64,000 bases of DNA from Colimorpha sp045640985 (lineage in GTDB: Bacteria; Bacteroidota; Bacteroidia; Bacteroidales; P3), in the NCBI GenBank assembly GCA_045640985.1, contig JAZUFZ010000037.1, positions 5,170 to 69,169 on the forward strand. The letters run 5' to 3'. The position numbers and the translations under genes are program-made. Below, one piece after another: positions 17,292 to 26,317 of this stretch; the stretch's first letter is position 1; every line of letters begins with the position of its first letter. Below the pieces are notes generated by a model. The model was not told the origin of the DNA. It did not search any database and saw only the letters and a list, made by a program, of their open reading frames with translations.

Positions 17292-17684
17292 ATGAGTACG
17301 AAAGCGCAACCACAGGAAAAAACCTGCTATTCGGCAGAGGAATTAGAAGAATTCAGAGCCTTGATTCTTGAAAAGATGGCAGATGCAAAGAAGAATCTTG
17401 AACTGCTTCAGATTGCCATAGCAGGCGACGGAAACGATGCAAGTGACACAGCGCCAACCTTCAAGACCTTAGAGGAGGGAAGCAATGTGATGAACAAGGA
17501 GCGTAATGCGAAACTGGCCGCCCGCCAGCAGAAATACATCCGCGACCTGGAAGCTGCCCTGATCCGCATCGAGAACAAGACCTACGGAATCTGCAAAGTT
17601 ACCGGAAAGCTTATTCCAAAAGAGCGCTTGCGCGTGGTTCCGCACACCACAATGACCGTTGAGGCAAAAGAAGCCCGCAAATAA
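17292..17684 (+). CDS. DksA/TraR family protein lacking the zinc cysteines
   Basis: A 130-aa protein. The N-terminal two-thirds form a charged coiled-coil (SAEELEEFRALILEKMADAKKNLELLQ), with DASDTAP at the position of the DksA coiled-coil tip. The C-terminus YGICKVTGKLIPKERLRVVPHTTMTVEAK aligns with the DksA/TraR zinc-finger region but keeps a single Cys, so it cannot bind zinc in the usual way. This form is typical of Bacteroidota, from general knowledge. It probably binds the RNA polymerase secondary channel to tune transcription. It has its own promoter and a strong hairpin downstream. Confidence 0.85.
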   Translation: MSTKAQPQEKTCYSAEELEEFRALILEKMADAKKNLELLQIAIAGDGNDASDTAPTFKTLEEGSNVMNKERNAKLAARQQKYIRDLEAALIRIENKTYGICKVTGKLIPKERLRVVPHTTMTVEAKEARK

Positions 17685-17718
17685 GGTAAACGGGAACGAG
17701 ACCATAGGCGAACCTAAG

Positions 17719-17766
17719 ATTTATGAAAATATGGAATTACGATTCTCATATTTTCATAAATTTATT
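17719..17766. terminator. Bidirectional terminator-like hairpin
   Basis: ATTTATGAAAATATG (17719-17733) pairs perfectly with CATATTTTCATAAAT (17747-17761): a 15-bp AT-rich stem with a 13-nt loop between the convergent dksA-like and ABC-transporter genes. Confidence 0.7.
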
Positions 17767-17776
17767 ATTTCTGGGA

Positions 17777-19447
17777 CTACAACTGCGGGATAGCGTCGAT
17801 AAGACTTTGCGTATAGGATTGCTGCGGATGCGCATAGAGTTCATCAGCGGTATTGATTTCGACAACCGCCCCTTGACGCATTACCATGATACGGTCGCTG
17901 AAAAACTTTGCCACAGAAAGATTGTGTGTGATAAAAAGATAGGTCAGGCCGTAACGATCTTTCAAATCATTCAGAAGATTCAGTACCTGCGCCTGTACTG
18001 ACACATCCAAAGCAGACACACTTTCATCACATACCACCAGAGAAGGACGTGTGATTAAAGCACGGGCGATACAAACCCTTTGACGCTGTCCACCACTGAA
18101 TTCATGAGGATAGCGAGAATACCATTCCGGAGAAAGACCCACCTGTTCCATCAATTCCAGAACCGTCGTTCTACATTCCTGCCTGTCGGAGCATAGTTTA
18201 TGGACCAAGAGAGGTTCGGCGATAGCCTCCCCGATAGGGATGCGGGGATTGAGCGAAGAATAGGGATCCTGGAAAATAATCTGAATCTCGGGACGCAAAT
18301 GCCGCAGATCGGCAGCTGATAAGGTATTCAGGCATTTGCCTTTATAAGATACAGACCCGGAACTGGATTTGATCAGTTGCAACAACGAACGGCCCAAAGT
18401 CGTTTTTCCACACCCGGACTCTCCTACCAGACCCAAAGTCTCCCCGGGATAGATGTCAAACGACACACCATCCACGCCCTTTAACTGCAGAAGGGGTTTC
18501 CCGAAGAAATTACGCTTGAGCGTATAAGTTACATTCCAATCCCGCACCGAAAGCAACGGAGTTTCTTTGTCCGCATATACGTATGATGCGCGTTCTACTG
18601 ACGAAATATCTGAAGATTCCTGTTCCAGAAATCCACTTACTGTAGGCAGATGCAACGGACGGGAATCCAACGGAGGACGGCAAGCGAGAAGTCCCTGAGT
18701 ATAACGATGACGAGGATGATAGAGCACATCTGCAGCAGTTCCAGACTCCACGATGTCGCCTTTATACATCACCAGCACTTCATCTGCAATCTGAGCAATC
18801 ACCCCTAAATCGTGAGTAATAAAAATTATAGAGATATTACGTTGTTGCTGGAGGTTTCTGAGCAGTTGGAGAATTGTCTTCTGAACAGTCACATCTAACG
18901 CGGTGGTAGGTTCGTCCGCAATGATAATGTCGGGACTACAGATCAATGCCATAGCAATCATCACCCGCTGTTTCTGTCCACCCGAAAGTTCATGAGGATA
19001 GGAATCAAAGATTTTCTCCGGGCGCGGGAGCAGAACCTCATTAAAAAGTTCAATTACCCGCTGTTTTGCCTGTCTGCAGCTAACCTTTTCATGAAGCTGC
19101 AACATCTCCAGGACCTGTTTCCCACACTTTTTCACAGGATTCAGCGCAGTCATTGGTTCCTGGAGAATCATAGAGATTTTTGCACCACGGATATCCCGCA
19201 TCTGTTCTTCGGAGAGCGACAGCAGATCCTGACCCTTAAAAAACGCAGAACCCGAAACCCGCGAAGTCTTTCTGGGCAGCAGACCCATCAAAGCCATGGT
19301 ACTCACCGACTTTCCAGAACCTGATTCACCCACGATACCCAATACCTTTCCCCGTTCCAAAGTATAATTTATGGAATGCACTACGGGCTGATATTGTCCG
19401 TCGTGGAGAAACTCCACTTTGAGATTCTGAACCTCCAGGATTGGCAT
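17777..19447 (-). CDS. Fused duplicated ABC transporter ATPase (oligopeptide/nickel type)
   Basis: A 556-aa protein made of two complete ATP-binding domains in tandem. Domain 1 has Walker A GESGSGKS near residue 41, signature LSGGQKQR and Walker B IIIADEPT. Domain 2 has Walker A GESGCGKT near residue 340, signature FSGGQRQR and VVCDESVSALD. The oligopeptide-transporter segment YTQGLL occurs at the end of domain 1. This architecture (GsiA/YejF/DppDF-like) powers peptide or related uptake, but no permease or binding protein is encoded nearby. Its ATG overlaps the stop of the M16 peptidase gene by one base (TAATG), implying translational coupling. Confidence 0.92.
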   Translation of the reverse strand: MPILEVQNLKVEFLHDGQYQPVVHSINYTLERGKVLGIVGESGSGKSVSTMALMGLLPRKTSRVSGSAFFKGQDLLSLSEEQMRDIRGAKISMILQEPMTALNPVKKCGKQVLEMLQLHEKVSCRQAKQRVIELFNEVLLPRPEKIFDSYPHELSGGQKQRVMIAMALICSPDIIIADEPTTALDVTVQKTILQLLRNLQQQRNISIIFITHDLGVIAQIADEVLVMYKGDIVESGTAADVLYHPRHRYTQGLLACRPPLDSRPLHLPTVSGFLEQESSDISSVERASYVYADKETPLLSVRDWNVTYTLKRNFFGKPLLQLKGVDGVSFDIYPGETLGLVGESGCGKTTLGRSLLQLIKSSSGSVSYKGKCLNTLSAADLRHLRPEIQIIFQDPYSSLNPRIPIGEAIAEPLLVHKLCSDRQECRTTVLELMEQVGLSPEWYSRYPHEFSGGQRQRVCIARALITRPSLVVCDESVSALDVSVQAQVLNLLNDLKDRYGLTYLFITHNLSVAKFFSDRIMVMRQGAVVEINTADELYAHPQQSYTQSLIDAIPQL

Positions 19448-20664
19448 TATTTATAGTATAAGAAAGATATATTATCTGAGCGGAACGTTTCCTGTGCGAG
19501 AGATTTTATATCGTCAATCGTCACATTCATAATATCACGAGCCATATCTTCCATAGAATCCACATGATCAAAGGTAAGATAAGCTTTGCCAATAGACTGC
19601 ATTTCGTTCAATCCAGAGTCGTTGTTGATAGTCATCTGACCAATATACTGTTGCTGTGCATTGTGAAGTTGTGACGGAGTAAGCGGTATTCTGGAAAGGA
19701 CCTTCATTTCGGCCAGAATCAATTCCGTGGCTTTATCCTGAGCATCTGCGTCTAACCCGGCATAGATATAGAATAGTCCAGCATCGGTAAAAGGAGTATA
19801 TTGAGACTCTATCGTATAGCAGAATCCGTATTTTTCACGAATTGCCACATTGAGCCGGGAATTCATGGCTGGTCCACCGATGATATTATTCAACAAAGAG
19901 AAAGCGACCTTCCGCTCATCATAGATGTTAGGAGCCGCACATCCTATAAGTGCATGAACTTGATGAGTGTGACGGTTAACCGTCTTGGTAAACGGTGTAT
20001 ATACCGGAGCGACTGAACGCGTAGATTGGCTTGCCCGTAACGGATACGCTCCGAAATACTGCTCACACAGATGAATGAGCTTTTTGAACTCGATATTCGC
20101 CACCACAGAAATCACCATTTTGTCAGTAGTATAATGGGAATCAAAAAACTCTTTGATCTGCGGGTTGTTGAAATGGCGAACATTTTTCTTGTTGCCCAGG
20201 ATATTATGAGCTATCGGATGATCGCCATACGCAAGTTCTTCAAACTCATCATATATCAATTCTGCGGGGTAATCCTTATAGGAATTAATCTCTTCTATTA
20301 CGACTTCCTTCTCTTTATCTATTTCATTCTGAGGAAATGTGGAATTAAATAAGAGATCTGAAAACAATTCCAGACACCGTCCTAAATGTATATTCAACGC
20401 AGTAGCATATATGCAGGTTTCCTCCTTGGTTGTATAGGCATTCAGTTCACCCCCAACTCCGTCTATACGGCTTTGGATATGATAAGACTTCCTATGGGTA
20501 GTTCCTTTGAAAATAGAGTGTTCAATAAAGTGAGCCATTCCTTCCATCGGGCCTTCTTCATCCCGGGAGCCCACATTGACATAAACCCCGGAATAAGCTA
20601 CAGCTGAATTAGACTGACTAAAAACCAATTTAATGCCATTAGGCAGTGTGTGATACTGATACAT
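19447..20664 (-). CDS. M16 family zinc peptidase
   Basis: A 405-aa processing-peptidase-like protein without a signal peptide. The inverted zinc motif HFIEH gives His45, Glu48 and His49, with the distal ligand region KEVVIEEINSYKDYP near residue 125. The inactive second domain follows (GPAMNSRLNVAIREKYGFCYTI). The start at 20664 (MYQYHTLPNGIKLV) is the normal family N-terminus; an upstream extension would lie inside the O-antigen-ligase-like gene, which already overlaps by 26 bp. The overlaps on both sides suggest one transcriptional unit. The substrate is unknown. Confidence 0.9.
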   Translation of the reverse strand: MYQYHTLPNGIKLVFSQSNSAVAYSGVYVNVGSRDEEGPMEGMAHFIEHSIFKGTTHRKSYHIQSRIDGVGGELNAYTTKEETCIYATALNIHLGRCLELFSDLLFNSTFPQNEIDKEKEVVIEEINSYKDYPAELIYDEFEELAYGDHPIAHNILGNKKNVRHFNNPQIKEFFDSHYTTDKMVISVVANIEFKKLIHLCEQYFGAYPLRASQSTRSVAPVYTPFTKTVNRHTHQVHALIGCAAPNIYDERKVAFSLLNNIIGGPAMNSRLNVAIREKYGFCYTIESQYTPFTDAGLFYIYAGLDADAQDKATELILAEMKVLSRIPLTPSQLHNAQQQYIGQMTINNDSGLNEMQSIGKAYLTFDHVDSMEDMARDIMNVTIDDIKSLAQETFRSDNISFLYYK

Positions 20665-22159
20665 TATTTCTGTTGATAAAACATACAATAAATACGACAA
20701 ACATTCTTCCAGCCAGAGTATCAAGTGTATCTTCACCTATAAATGAGACCAATATAATGACCCCATAGGCAAACAGCAACAAGTCGTTGCGCAACACTTC
20801 CATACGCAAAGGCCTTAGGAATAAAAGTACCAACAATACCAGCCCGAAAATCCCGAAAGATGCCAGCCAGGTAATATATTGGTTATGAATATGCAAGTTT
20901 TTCCCTTCCAGTGGAGATTGCATCTCTCGCAACATTTTCTGATGTACATCATACACATCGCCAGTTCCCACCCCAAATAACGGATGCGCCAGAAACACCT
21001 TCCAACCCGCCTTCCACAACTCCAGACGCTGCAATACCGAATGTCCTTCCACATTATGATAGCACCGGTTCGTCTCAAATTCAAACAACATTACATGAAA
21101 CATCTTCCTGAGACTTCCATTACAATTATATATTGGATTAGAGACTCCGTTTTCTATTGCAGCAATATCCATCTGTGAAAGTGCAGCAACTCCAGAACTG
21201 TCTTTCGGCAACTGGAGTGCATTCAAATATCGAATCAATGATGACTGCACAGGGTATCCTGAAGCTGTAATATCCCCAATATTCATATTACTCCGCTTGT
21301 TCCACTCCGCATCCAATTCTTCAAGGCATACATAATGATGTACATATCCCCCCGACTCCACAAAATCATCGTGTGTCTGCTGGTAGGAATGGCCATTAAC
21401 CGTACAAACATCATTGTAAATACCAGAAACAGGCTTGATATGATAGTAGTCATAAACATAATATGCAGAAACTGCCAACATCATCACGCACAAAGATACC
21501 GCCAAAAGAACCGCCACCTTCCGGCGGCTTACTATAGATACCAGCAATGCAGCTATCAACAAAACGACAAATCCCGTATAAGACTGCAACAGCAGCAGGA
21601 AAAACAGCATCCACAGCACAAGCAATATCATAAGGAATTTGGAAATTTTTCTCCTATCCTTTAATGTTTCATTCACAAGAATGCAAATTACAAGACTGAC
21701 ATTGAGGGCAAAACGGATATGGGAGATAAACGGCACGATATCTCTATGGGGTAAGTTCTCCATAGTAAGAAAACGAACCAGACCAATTCCAGTAACAACT
21801 ATAACCGTTATAACATAGCAACCTTTGAGCCATTGAAACTGACGGCTGTTCAAAGGTTCTGAGGTGAACACCACCAGCGGCACAATCAGCAGTGGAAGCA
21901 TCTGTCGCACCAATGTAAGCCCCTGAAGAATATTATTACTCCATATCAACCCGACAAGATAGATGAAGAACAATCCAACAAAAGCTTGCAACCATTTGTT
22001 TTCACAAATCTGCTGCCATTTGTTTTTCATATTTCCCTCCAGAAGCCAGTTCACCCCCAAAAGCACCCACACCAGATTCATCAAGAAATTCGATGTAGGG
22101 ATTGCTACCGCCAGCAGGCAGAGCAGAACTGGATAGACTTTAGTGGAAATATGTTTCAT
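20639..22159 (-). CDS. O-antigen ligase/polymerase family membrane protein
   Basis: A 506-aa multi-spanning inner-membrane protein with about 10-12 hydrophobic helices and a large periplasmic loop (about residues 235-400), the layout of the WaaL/Wzy_C superfamily. That loop's end has HPLFGVGTGD...HIHNQYITWLASFGI, resembling the conserved ligase motif with catalytic histidine. Such proteins transfer or polymerise glycans on lipid carriers for LPS or surface polysaccharide. Whether it ligates or polymerises cannot be decided here. Its 3' end overlaps the M16 peptidase start by 26 bp; the S41 protease lies 60 bp upstream. Confidence 0.82.
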   Translation of the reverse strand: MKHISTKVYPVLLCLLAVAIPTSNFLMNLVWVLLGVNWLLEGNMKNKWQQICENKWLQAFVGLFFIYLVGLIWSNNILQGLTLVRQMLPLLIVPLVVFTSEPLNSRQFQWLKGCYVITVIVVTGIGLVRFLTMENLPHRDIVPFISHIRFALNVSLVICILVNETLKDRRKISKFLMILLVLWMLFFLLLLQSYTGFVVLLIAALLVSIVSRRKVAVLLAVSLCVMMLAVSAYYVYDYYHIKPVSGIYNDVCTVNGHSYQQTHDDFVESGGYVHHYVCLEELDAEWNKRSNMNIGDITASGYPVQSSLIRYLNALQLPKDSSGVAALSQMDIAAIENGVSNPIYNCNGSLRKMFHVMLFEFETNRCYHNVEGHSVLQRLELWKAGWKVFLAHPLFGVGTGDVYDVHQKMLREMQSPLEGKNLHIHNQYITWLASFGIFGLVLLVLLFLRPLRMEVLRNDLLLFAYGVIILVSFIGEDTLDTLAGRMFVVFIVCFINRNNVSVSHTA

Positions 22160-22219
22160 TCTTACTTATCGACATTGTTGTGGTTTAGGACCTGACGCTT
22201 ACAAAAGCCATCATTCCAT

Positions 22220-23878
22220 TCAGCCTTTCACAATCTTCTGATATTCTTCCTTGTTGGAAAGAATCTCCACTGCTTTCTTCACATCCGGATCAGAAACCAA
22301 AGAGCCTTGGATACGACCTTCCTGATAATAGTAGCGGGTCAATATCTCACCTTTCAGCAACTCGCTGATTTCTTTACGGTGTTTCTGTAAATCAGCGGCC
22401 TTGTCATCCTTCAACTTCTGCTCCAGGGCCTTTATGTCCTCTTCGAGAGCCTCCAGATAATGTTCTTCTTCCGAAACTTTGCGGAGTTCCGTCAATATTT
22501 TCTCCGTGTAAGTAGAATAATCGTATGATTTATCACTCAAGAAGTTGCAGAAATCAGCATAGATAGCATCCGTAATTTCAAATTTGTCGGGAGTAGCAAT
22601 CGCGGAATGTTCCTTATAAAATTTTGTAGCATAGTCAAACACGAGAAATTTCTGAACCAATGCAACAGAAAGACTCGACATATATTCCGTCTCGACCTCC
22701 ACATCAGGTTCTATACCGAATCCGTCATACACAATTCTCCCGTTACGGGTCTTGAAAGCCGTCTTGAGAGAATCTGGCACTTTCAGTGCCCGACCCTGTT
22801 CATCTCTGTTAGAATAATCAATTGCCTGTATGCAACGTCCGCTGGGAATAAAATACTTTGATACCGTAACCTTCATCTGCGAATTATATGCCATCGGAAG
22901 AATATTCTGTACCAGACCTTTTCCGTATGATCGGTTGCCTACGATAACCGCACGATCCAAATCCTGAAGGCTTCCACTCACAATTTCACTTGCAGAAGCA
23001 CTATATCCGTCAATCAAAACAACCACCGGCATTTCCAAATCTTCAGGAGCCAGTCGGGTAAAATTCTTGGTATTTTTGGATGCCACTTTACCTTTCGTTT
23101 CCACCACCAGCTCACCACGTTTTACAAATATATTCACAATATCCACAGCTTCATTCATCAATCCGCCACCATTACCTCTCAAATCAAGTATCACTCCATT
23201 CATGTCCGGATGTTCACTCTTCAATTTTTTGAAAGCCTCGCGTACATGCAAAGCCGCATCTCCGGTAAACTCGTTCAACTTGATATAGCCGCAGTTGCCA
23301 TTCACCATACCACTATAGGGCACATTAGGTAACTTAATTTCCTCACGGGTGATAGTATTTTTTATCTTCTGACCGTCACGTTCTACCACCACTTCGATTG
23401 TAGTACCCGCCTGACCTCTCAAAAGGTTCGACACATCAGAATTAGTCTTTCCTTCTGCACTCTCACCATTGATCTCCACAATCTTATCGCCAGCCTTCAG
23501 TCCTACCTTGTCCGCAGGAAGACCTTTATAAGGTTCTGCAATATATACAAAAGAGCCCTTCTGATGAATCAAGGCACCCATACCGCCATACTGTCCGAGC
23601 AGCTGGAGTTTTACATCTTCCATATCCGACTCTGGGAAATAATTGGTATATGGGTCCATAGAACTCAACATGGCATCTATTGCCACCTTCATCGTCTTTC
23701 CGGGATCCACATCATCTACATAATTCAGATGTAGATTGGTATAAACATTGGAGAAAATCTCCAGATTTTTGGCAATTTCAAAAGCCTTGTCACTCGTGTT
23801 CCTGGTTTGCGCCATTATATGCTGAGGGCCTGCCACCAAACCCAGACACATCATTCCATATACAAATATTCTTTTCAT
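22220..23878 (-). CDS. S41 family C-terminal processing peptidase
   Basis: A 552-aa exported protease. A signal peptide (MKRIFVYGMMCLGLVAGPQHIMAQ) is followed by the CTP N-terminal helical region, a PDZ domain (about 90-170, YKGLPADKVGLKAGDKIVEING) and the S41 catalytic domain, with VILDLRGNGGG, the nucleophile serine in GYSASASEIVSG, and the lysine region GNRSYGKGLVQ. A charged coiled C-terminal region (EEDIKALEQKLKDDKAADLQKHRKEI) completes it. It acts in the periplasm on C-termini of exported proteins; its targets are unknown. It heads the run that continues with the ligase-like, M16 and ABC genes. Confidence 0.93.
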   Translation of the reverse strand: MKRIFVYGMMCLGLVAGPQHIMAQTRNTSDKAFEIAKNLEIFSNVYTNLHLNYVDDVDPGKTMKVAIDAMLSSMDPYTNYFPESDMEDVKLQLLGQYGGMGALIHQKGSFVYIAEPYKGLPADKVGLKAGDKIVEINGESAEGKTNSDVSNLLRGQAGTTIEVVVERDGQKIKNTITREEIKLPNVPYSGMVNGNCGYIKLNEFTGDAALHVREAFKKLKSEHPDMNGVILDLRGNGGGLMNEAVDIVNIFVKRGELVVETKGKVASKNTKNFTRLAPEDLEMPVVVLIDGYSASASEIVSGSLQDLDRAVIVGNRSYGKGLVQNILPMAYNSQMKVTVSKYFIPSGRCIQAIDYSNRDEQGRALKVPDSLKTAFKTRNGRIVYDGFGIEPDVEVETEYMSSLSVALVQKFLVFDYATKFYKEHSAIATPDKFEITDAIYADFCNFLSDKSYDYSTYTEKILTELRKVSEEEHYLEALEEDIKALEQKLKDDKAADLQKHRKEISELLKGEILTRYYYQEGRIQGSLVSDPDVKKAVEILSNKEEYQKIVKG

Positions 23879-23970
23879 CTTTTATTCTGTTTTTTGTACC
23901 CCAAAGATTTTGACAAATCGTATGTTTACAATTTCATCATTATAACGTAAGAGCCTTCGTTTTATTGTCA

Positions 23971-26217
23971 TCAAGCCTTAACAAATTTCTGCAAAGTTAT
24001 CTCGTCCGGAGAAACGAACCACACAACATCTCCCGATACAAACACCGTACTTGCTGCCGGATTTGTCATGAAATCCCCGTTCCGTTCTATGGCAATAATC
24101 ATTCCATTATAACGTTTCTGAAACTCCGAGCGTATAAGGTCTTTTCCACATAACGGACCATCCTGTTGTACCTGATAACGATAGATATTCATCTCATGGT
24201 CGTGATGCTCTCTTACAATCAATTCCGGTTCCACCTCTATATCACCCCTGAAGATTCCCATCTGCTCCTCGCTTCCTATTACCGTCAGACGGTCATTCGG
24301 CATTACTATTTCATCCTTTCCAGGCATATTAATGATCTTGCTTCCCCGTTCTATAGATACCACATTCACACCATACTCCTGACGGAATCTACAATCCATC
24401 AACTTCTTCCCTACAAATGAAGAATACGACGTTACAACCATCACATCCATCATAAACCTGCTCTCCATGGATTGGGGAATGCGGAAACTATGCTGTGCCT
24501 GACGTTGATTAAAATTACTCACAAACTGTCCCTCAATTCTCTGATAAAATCCTGTCACTTTACGTGAGAACACAAAGAACAACAGTACAAATACCACAAT
24601 CACCAGCACAAAACCTACAGCCAGATGGATATACCTTCCCACCACAAGACCGATGAACAGCAAAGCCATGAAATATCGCAACAGCAACACTGGAAGTACC
24701 ACTGCCTGACTATGATCATATAACGACAGTAGCTGTTTTATTTTCACTCTGTTCACGTTCTTCAGAGCCATAGCCCAGATAAACGGCGCCATCACGACAA
24801 TAGTAATTACCACACCCAGAAGATTTCCCCAGAAGGATGGCTCCCCATTTTCCAACACAAAAGTCTTATTCAGGAAAGGTTTCAGATAGATAAATGAGAG
24901 TAATAACAGAGCTACCAGAATGATACCAAAAAGAATTATCGTGGTAAACTGTCTTTTGAGAAATTTCTTTACCGTAACCTCGTTCTCAGTGGTTTTAGAC
25001 TGACTGGCATACCGTTCCAACGCGACTTTCCATTTCTCAGGCAGTTTAGGATATACTTTTTCATAGAACGGCAACCCCCACTTGATCATATACGGAGTTG
25101 CAAAGGTAGTAAGTATGGACACCGATACGATGATAGGATACAAATCCGGATTTATTACCCCTGCGCTCAAGCCTAAGCCTGCAATAATGAACGAGAACTC
25201 GCCAATCTGACAGAAGCAGAAACCTGTCTGCACGGCAGTCTTTGCGGGCTTTCCACTCAGGAGTACCCCTAAGGTCGCACTTACCGGCTTAAAGACAATC
25301 ACCGTGGCGGAGATTACCAGTATAGGCACGATATATTTCCCCAGAACCTGCGGATTTACCAACATACCCACTGTCACGAAAAACACGGCGCTGAAAAGAT
25401 GCTTCAACGGCGTAATAATTCTATGTATTACATCGACCTCAATGGTTTCCGATAAAATGGCGCCCATCACAAAGGCTCCCAGCGCAGTAGAGAATCCCAC
25501 GTATGAAGCGAACACCACCATAGCAAAGCATAAACCCACCGACACAATGCATAACGTCTCCTCTGTCATGAATTTACGCATCCATTTCAAAAAAGTCGGA
25601 ATAATCGTGATACCGAACACAAACCACGCCACAAGGAAGAAGATTAGTCGCAGAATACTTCCACCCAAAGCTACTCCATCAAAGGTTTTGGATACTGAAA
25701 ACGTACCCAGCACCACCAGAAGCACCACAGCAACCAAATCTTCCACTACAAGTACAGCCGTGGCGGATCCTGTGAACTTATGCTGTTTCAGTTTCAGATC
25801 ATCAAACGACTTGATAATGATGGCCGTGGAGGAAATCGAAAGCATACATCCCAAGAAAATGCAGTCCATAGCACTCCACCCCAGTATCCTACCCACAGAA
25901 CTACCTATCAGGAACATCAAAAACAACTCCGTCAGCGCCGTGATTCCTCCTGTTGCACCGACTTTTTTAAGTTTCTTGACACTGAAATCCAATCCTACGG
26001 CAAACATCAGGAATACCACACCGATATCGCTCCACACATGGATATTAGCATCGTCGGTAACCACGGGAAACCACGGGAAATAGGGTCCGATGAAAAAACC
26101 CGCCAATATATATCCCAGAAGCAACGGTTGTTTCAGCCACTTGAAAATAACGGCAATTACTCCTGCCGTTATTAAAATCATTGCTAAATCTAAAAATATC
26201 GGAGGTAATGGTGTCAT
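23971..26217 (-). CDS. Cation:proton antiporter (CPA2/KefB type) with TrkA-C domains
   Basis: A 748-aa inner-membrane protein. The N-terminal 12-13 helices form a Na+/H+ exchanger domain (GYILAGFFIGPYFPWF, FAVGLDFSVKKLKK, the SISSTAIIIKS segment and VLVVEDLVAVVLL). A second hydrophobic module spans about residues 420-560. Two RCK_C/TrkA-C ligand-binding domains end it (VNVVSIERGSKIINMPGKDEIVMPNDRLTVIG and MIIAIERNGDFMTNPAASTVFVSGD). It probably exchanges K+ or Na+ for H+ under ligand control, useful to a cell running a Na+-pumping decarboxylase, though that link is inference. Confidence 0.9.
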   Translation of the reverse strand: MTPLPPIFLDLAMILITAGVIAVIFKWLKQPLLLGYILAGFFIGPYFPWFPVVTDDANIHVWSDIGVVFLMFAVGLDFSVKKLKKVGATGGITALTELFLMFLIGSSVGRILGWSAMDCIFLGCMLSISSTAIIIKSFDDLKLKQHKFTGSATAVLVVEDLVAVVLLVVLGTFSVSKTFDGVALGGSILRLIFFLVAWFVFGITIIPTFLKWMRKFMTEETLCIVSVGLCFAMVVFASYVGFSTALGAFVMGAILSETIEVDVIHRIITPLKHLFSAVFFVTVGMLVNPQVLGKYIVPILVISATVIVFKPVSATLGVLLSGKPAKTAVQTGFCFCQIGEFSFIIAGLGLSAGVINPDLYPIIVSVSILTTFATPYMIKWGLPFYEKVYPKLPEKWKVALERYASQSKTTENEVTVKKFLKRQFTTIILFGIILVALLLLSFIYLKPFLNKTFVLENGEPSFWGNLLGVVITIVVMAPFIWAMALKNVNRVKIKQLLSLYDHSQAVVLPVLLLRYFMALLFIGLVVGRYIHLAVGFVLVIVVFVLLFFVFSRKVTGFYQRIEGQFVSNFNQRQAQHSFRIPQSMESRFMMDVMVVTSYSSFVGKKLMDCRFRQEYGVNVVSIERGSKIINMPGKDEIVMPNDRLTVIGSEEQMGIFRGDIEVEPELIVREHHDHEMNIYRYQVQQDGPLCGKDLIRSEFQKRYNGMIIAIERNGDFMTNPAASTVFVSGDVVWFVSPDEITLQKFVKA

Positions 26218-26317
26218 TGTTTACAATATGTTCTATACATTGATTTCTTGAGGAATGCTCAACTCACTGCACATCGTTATTCGCCGCATTTATTTTTATC
26301 ACTCCTGTTTATTATTT

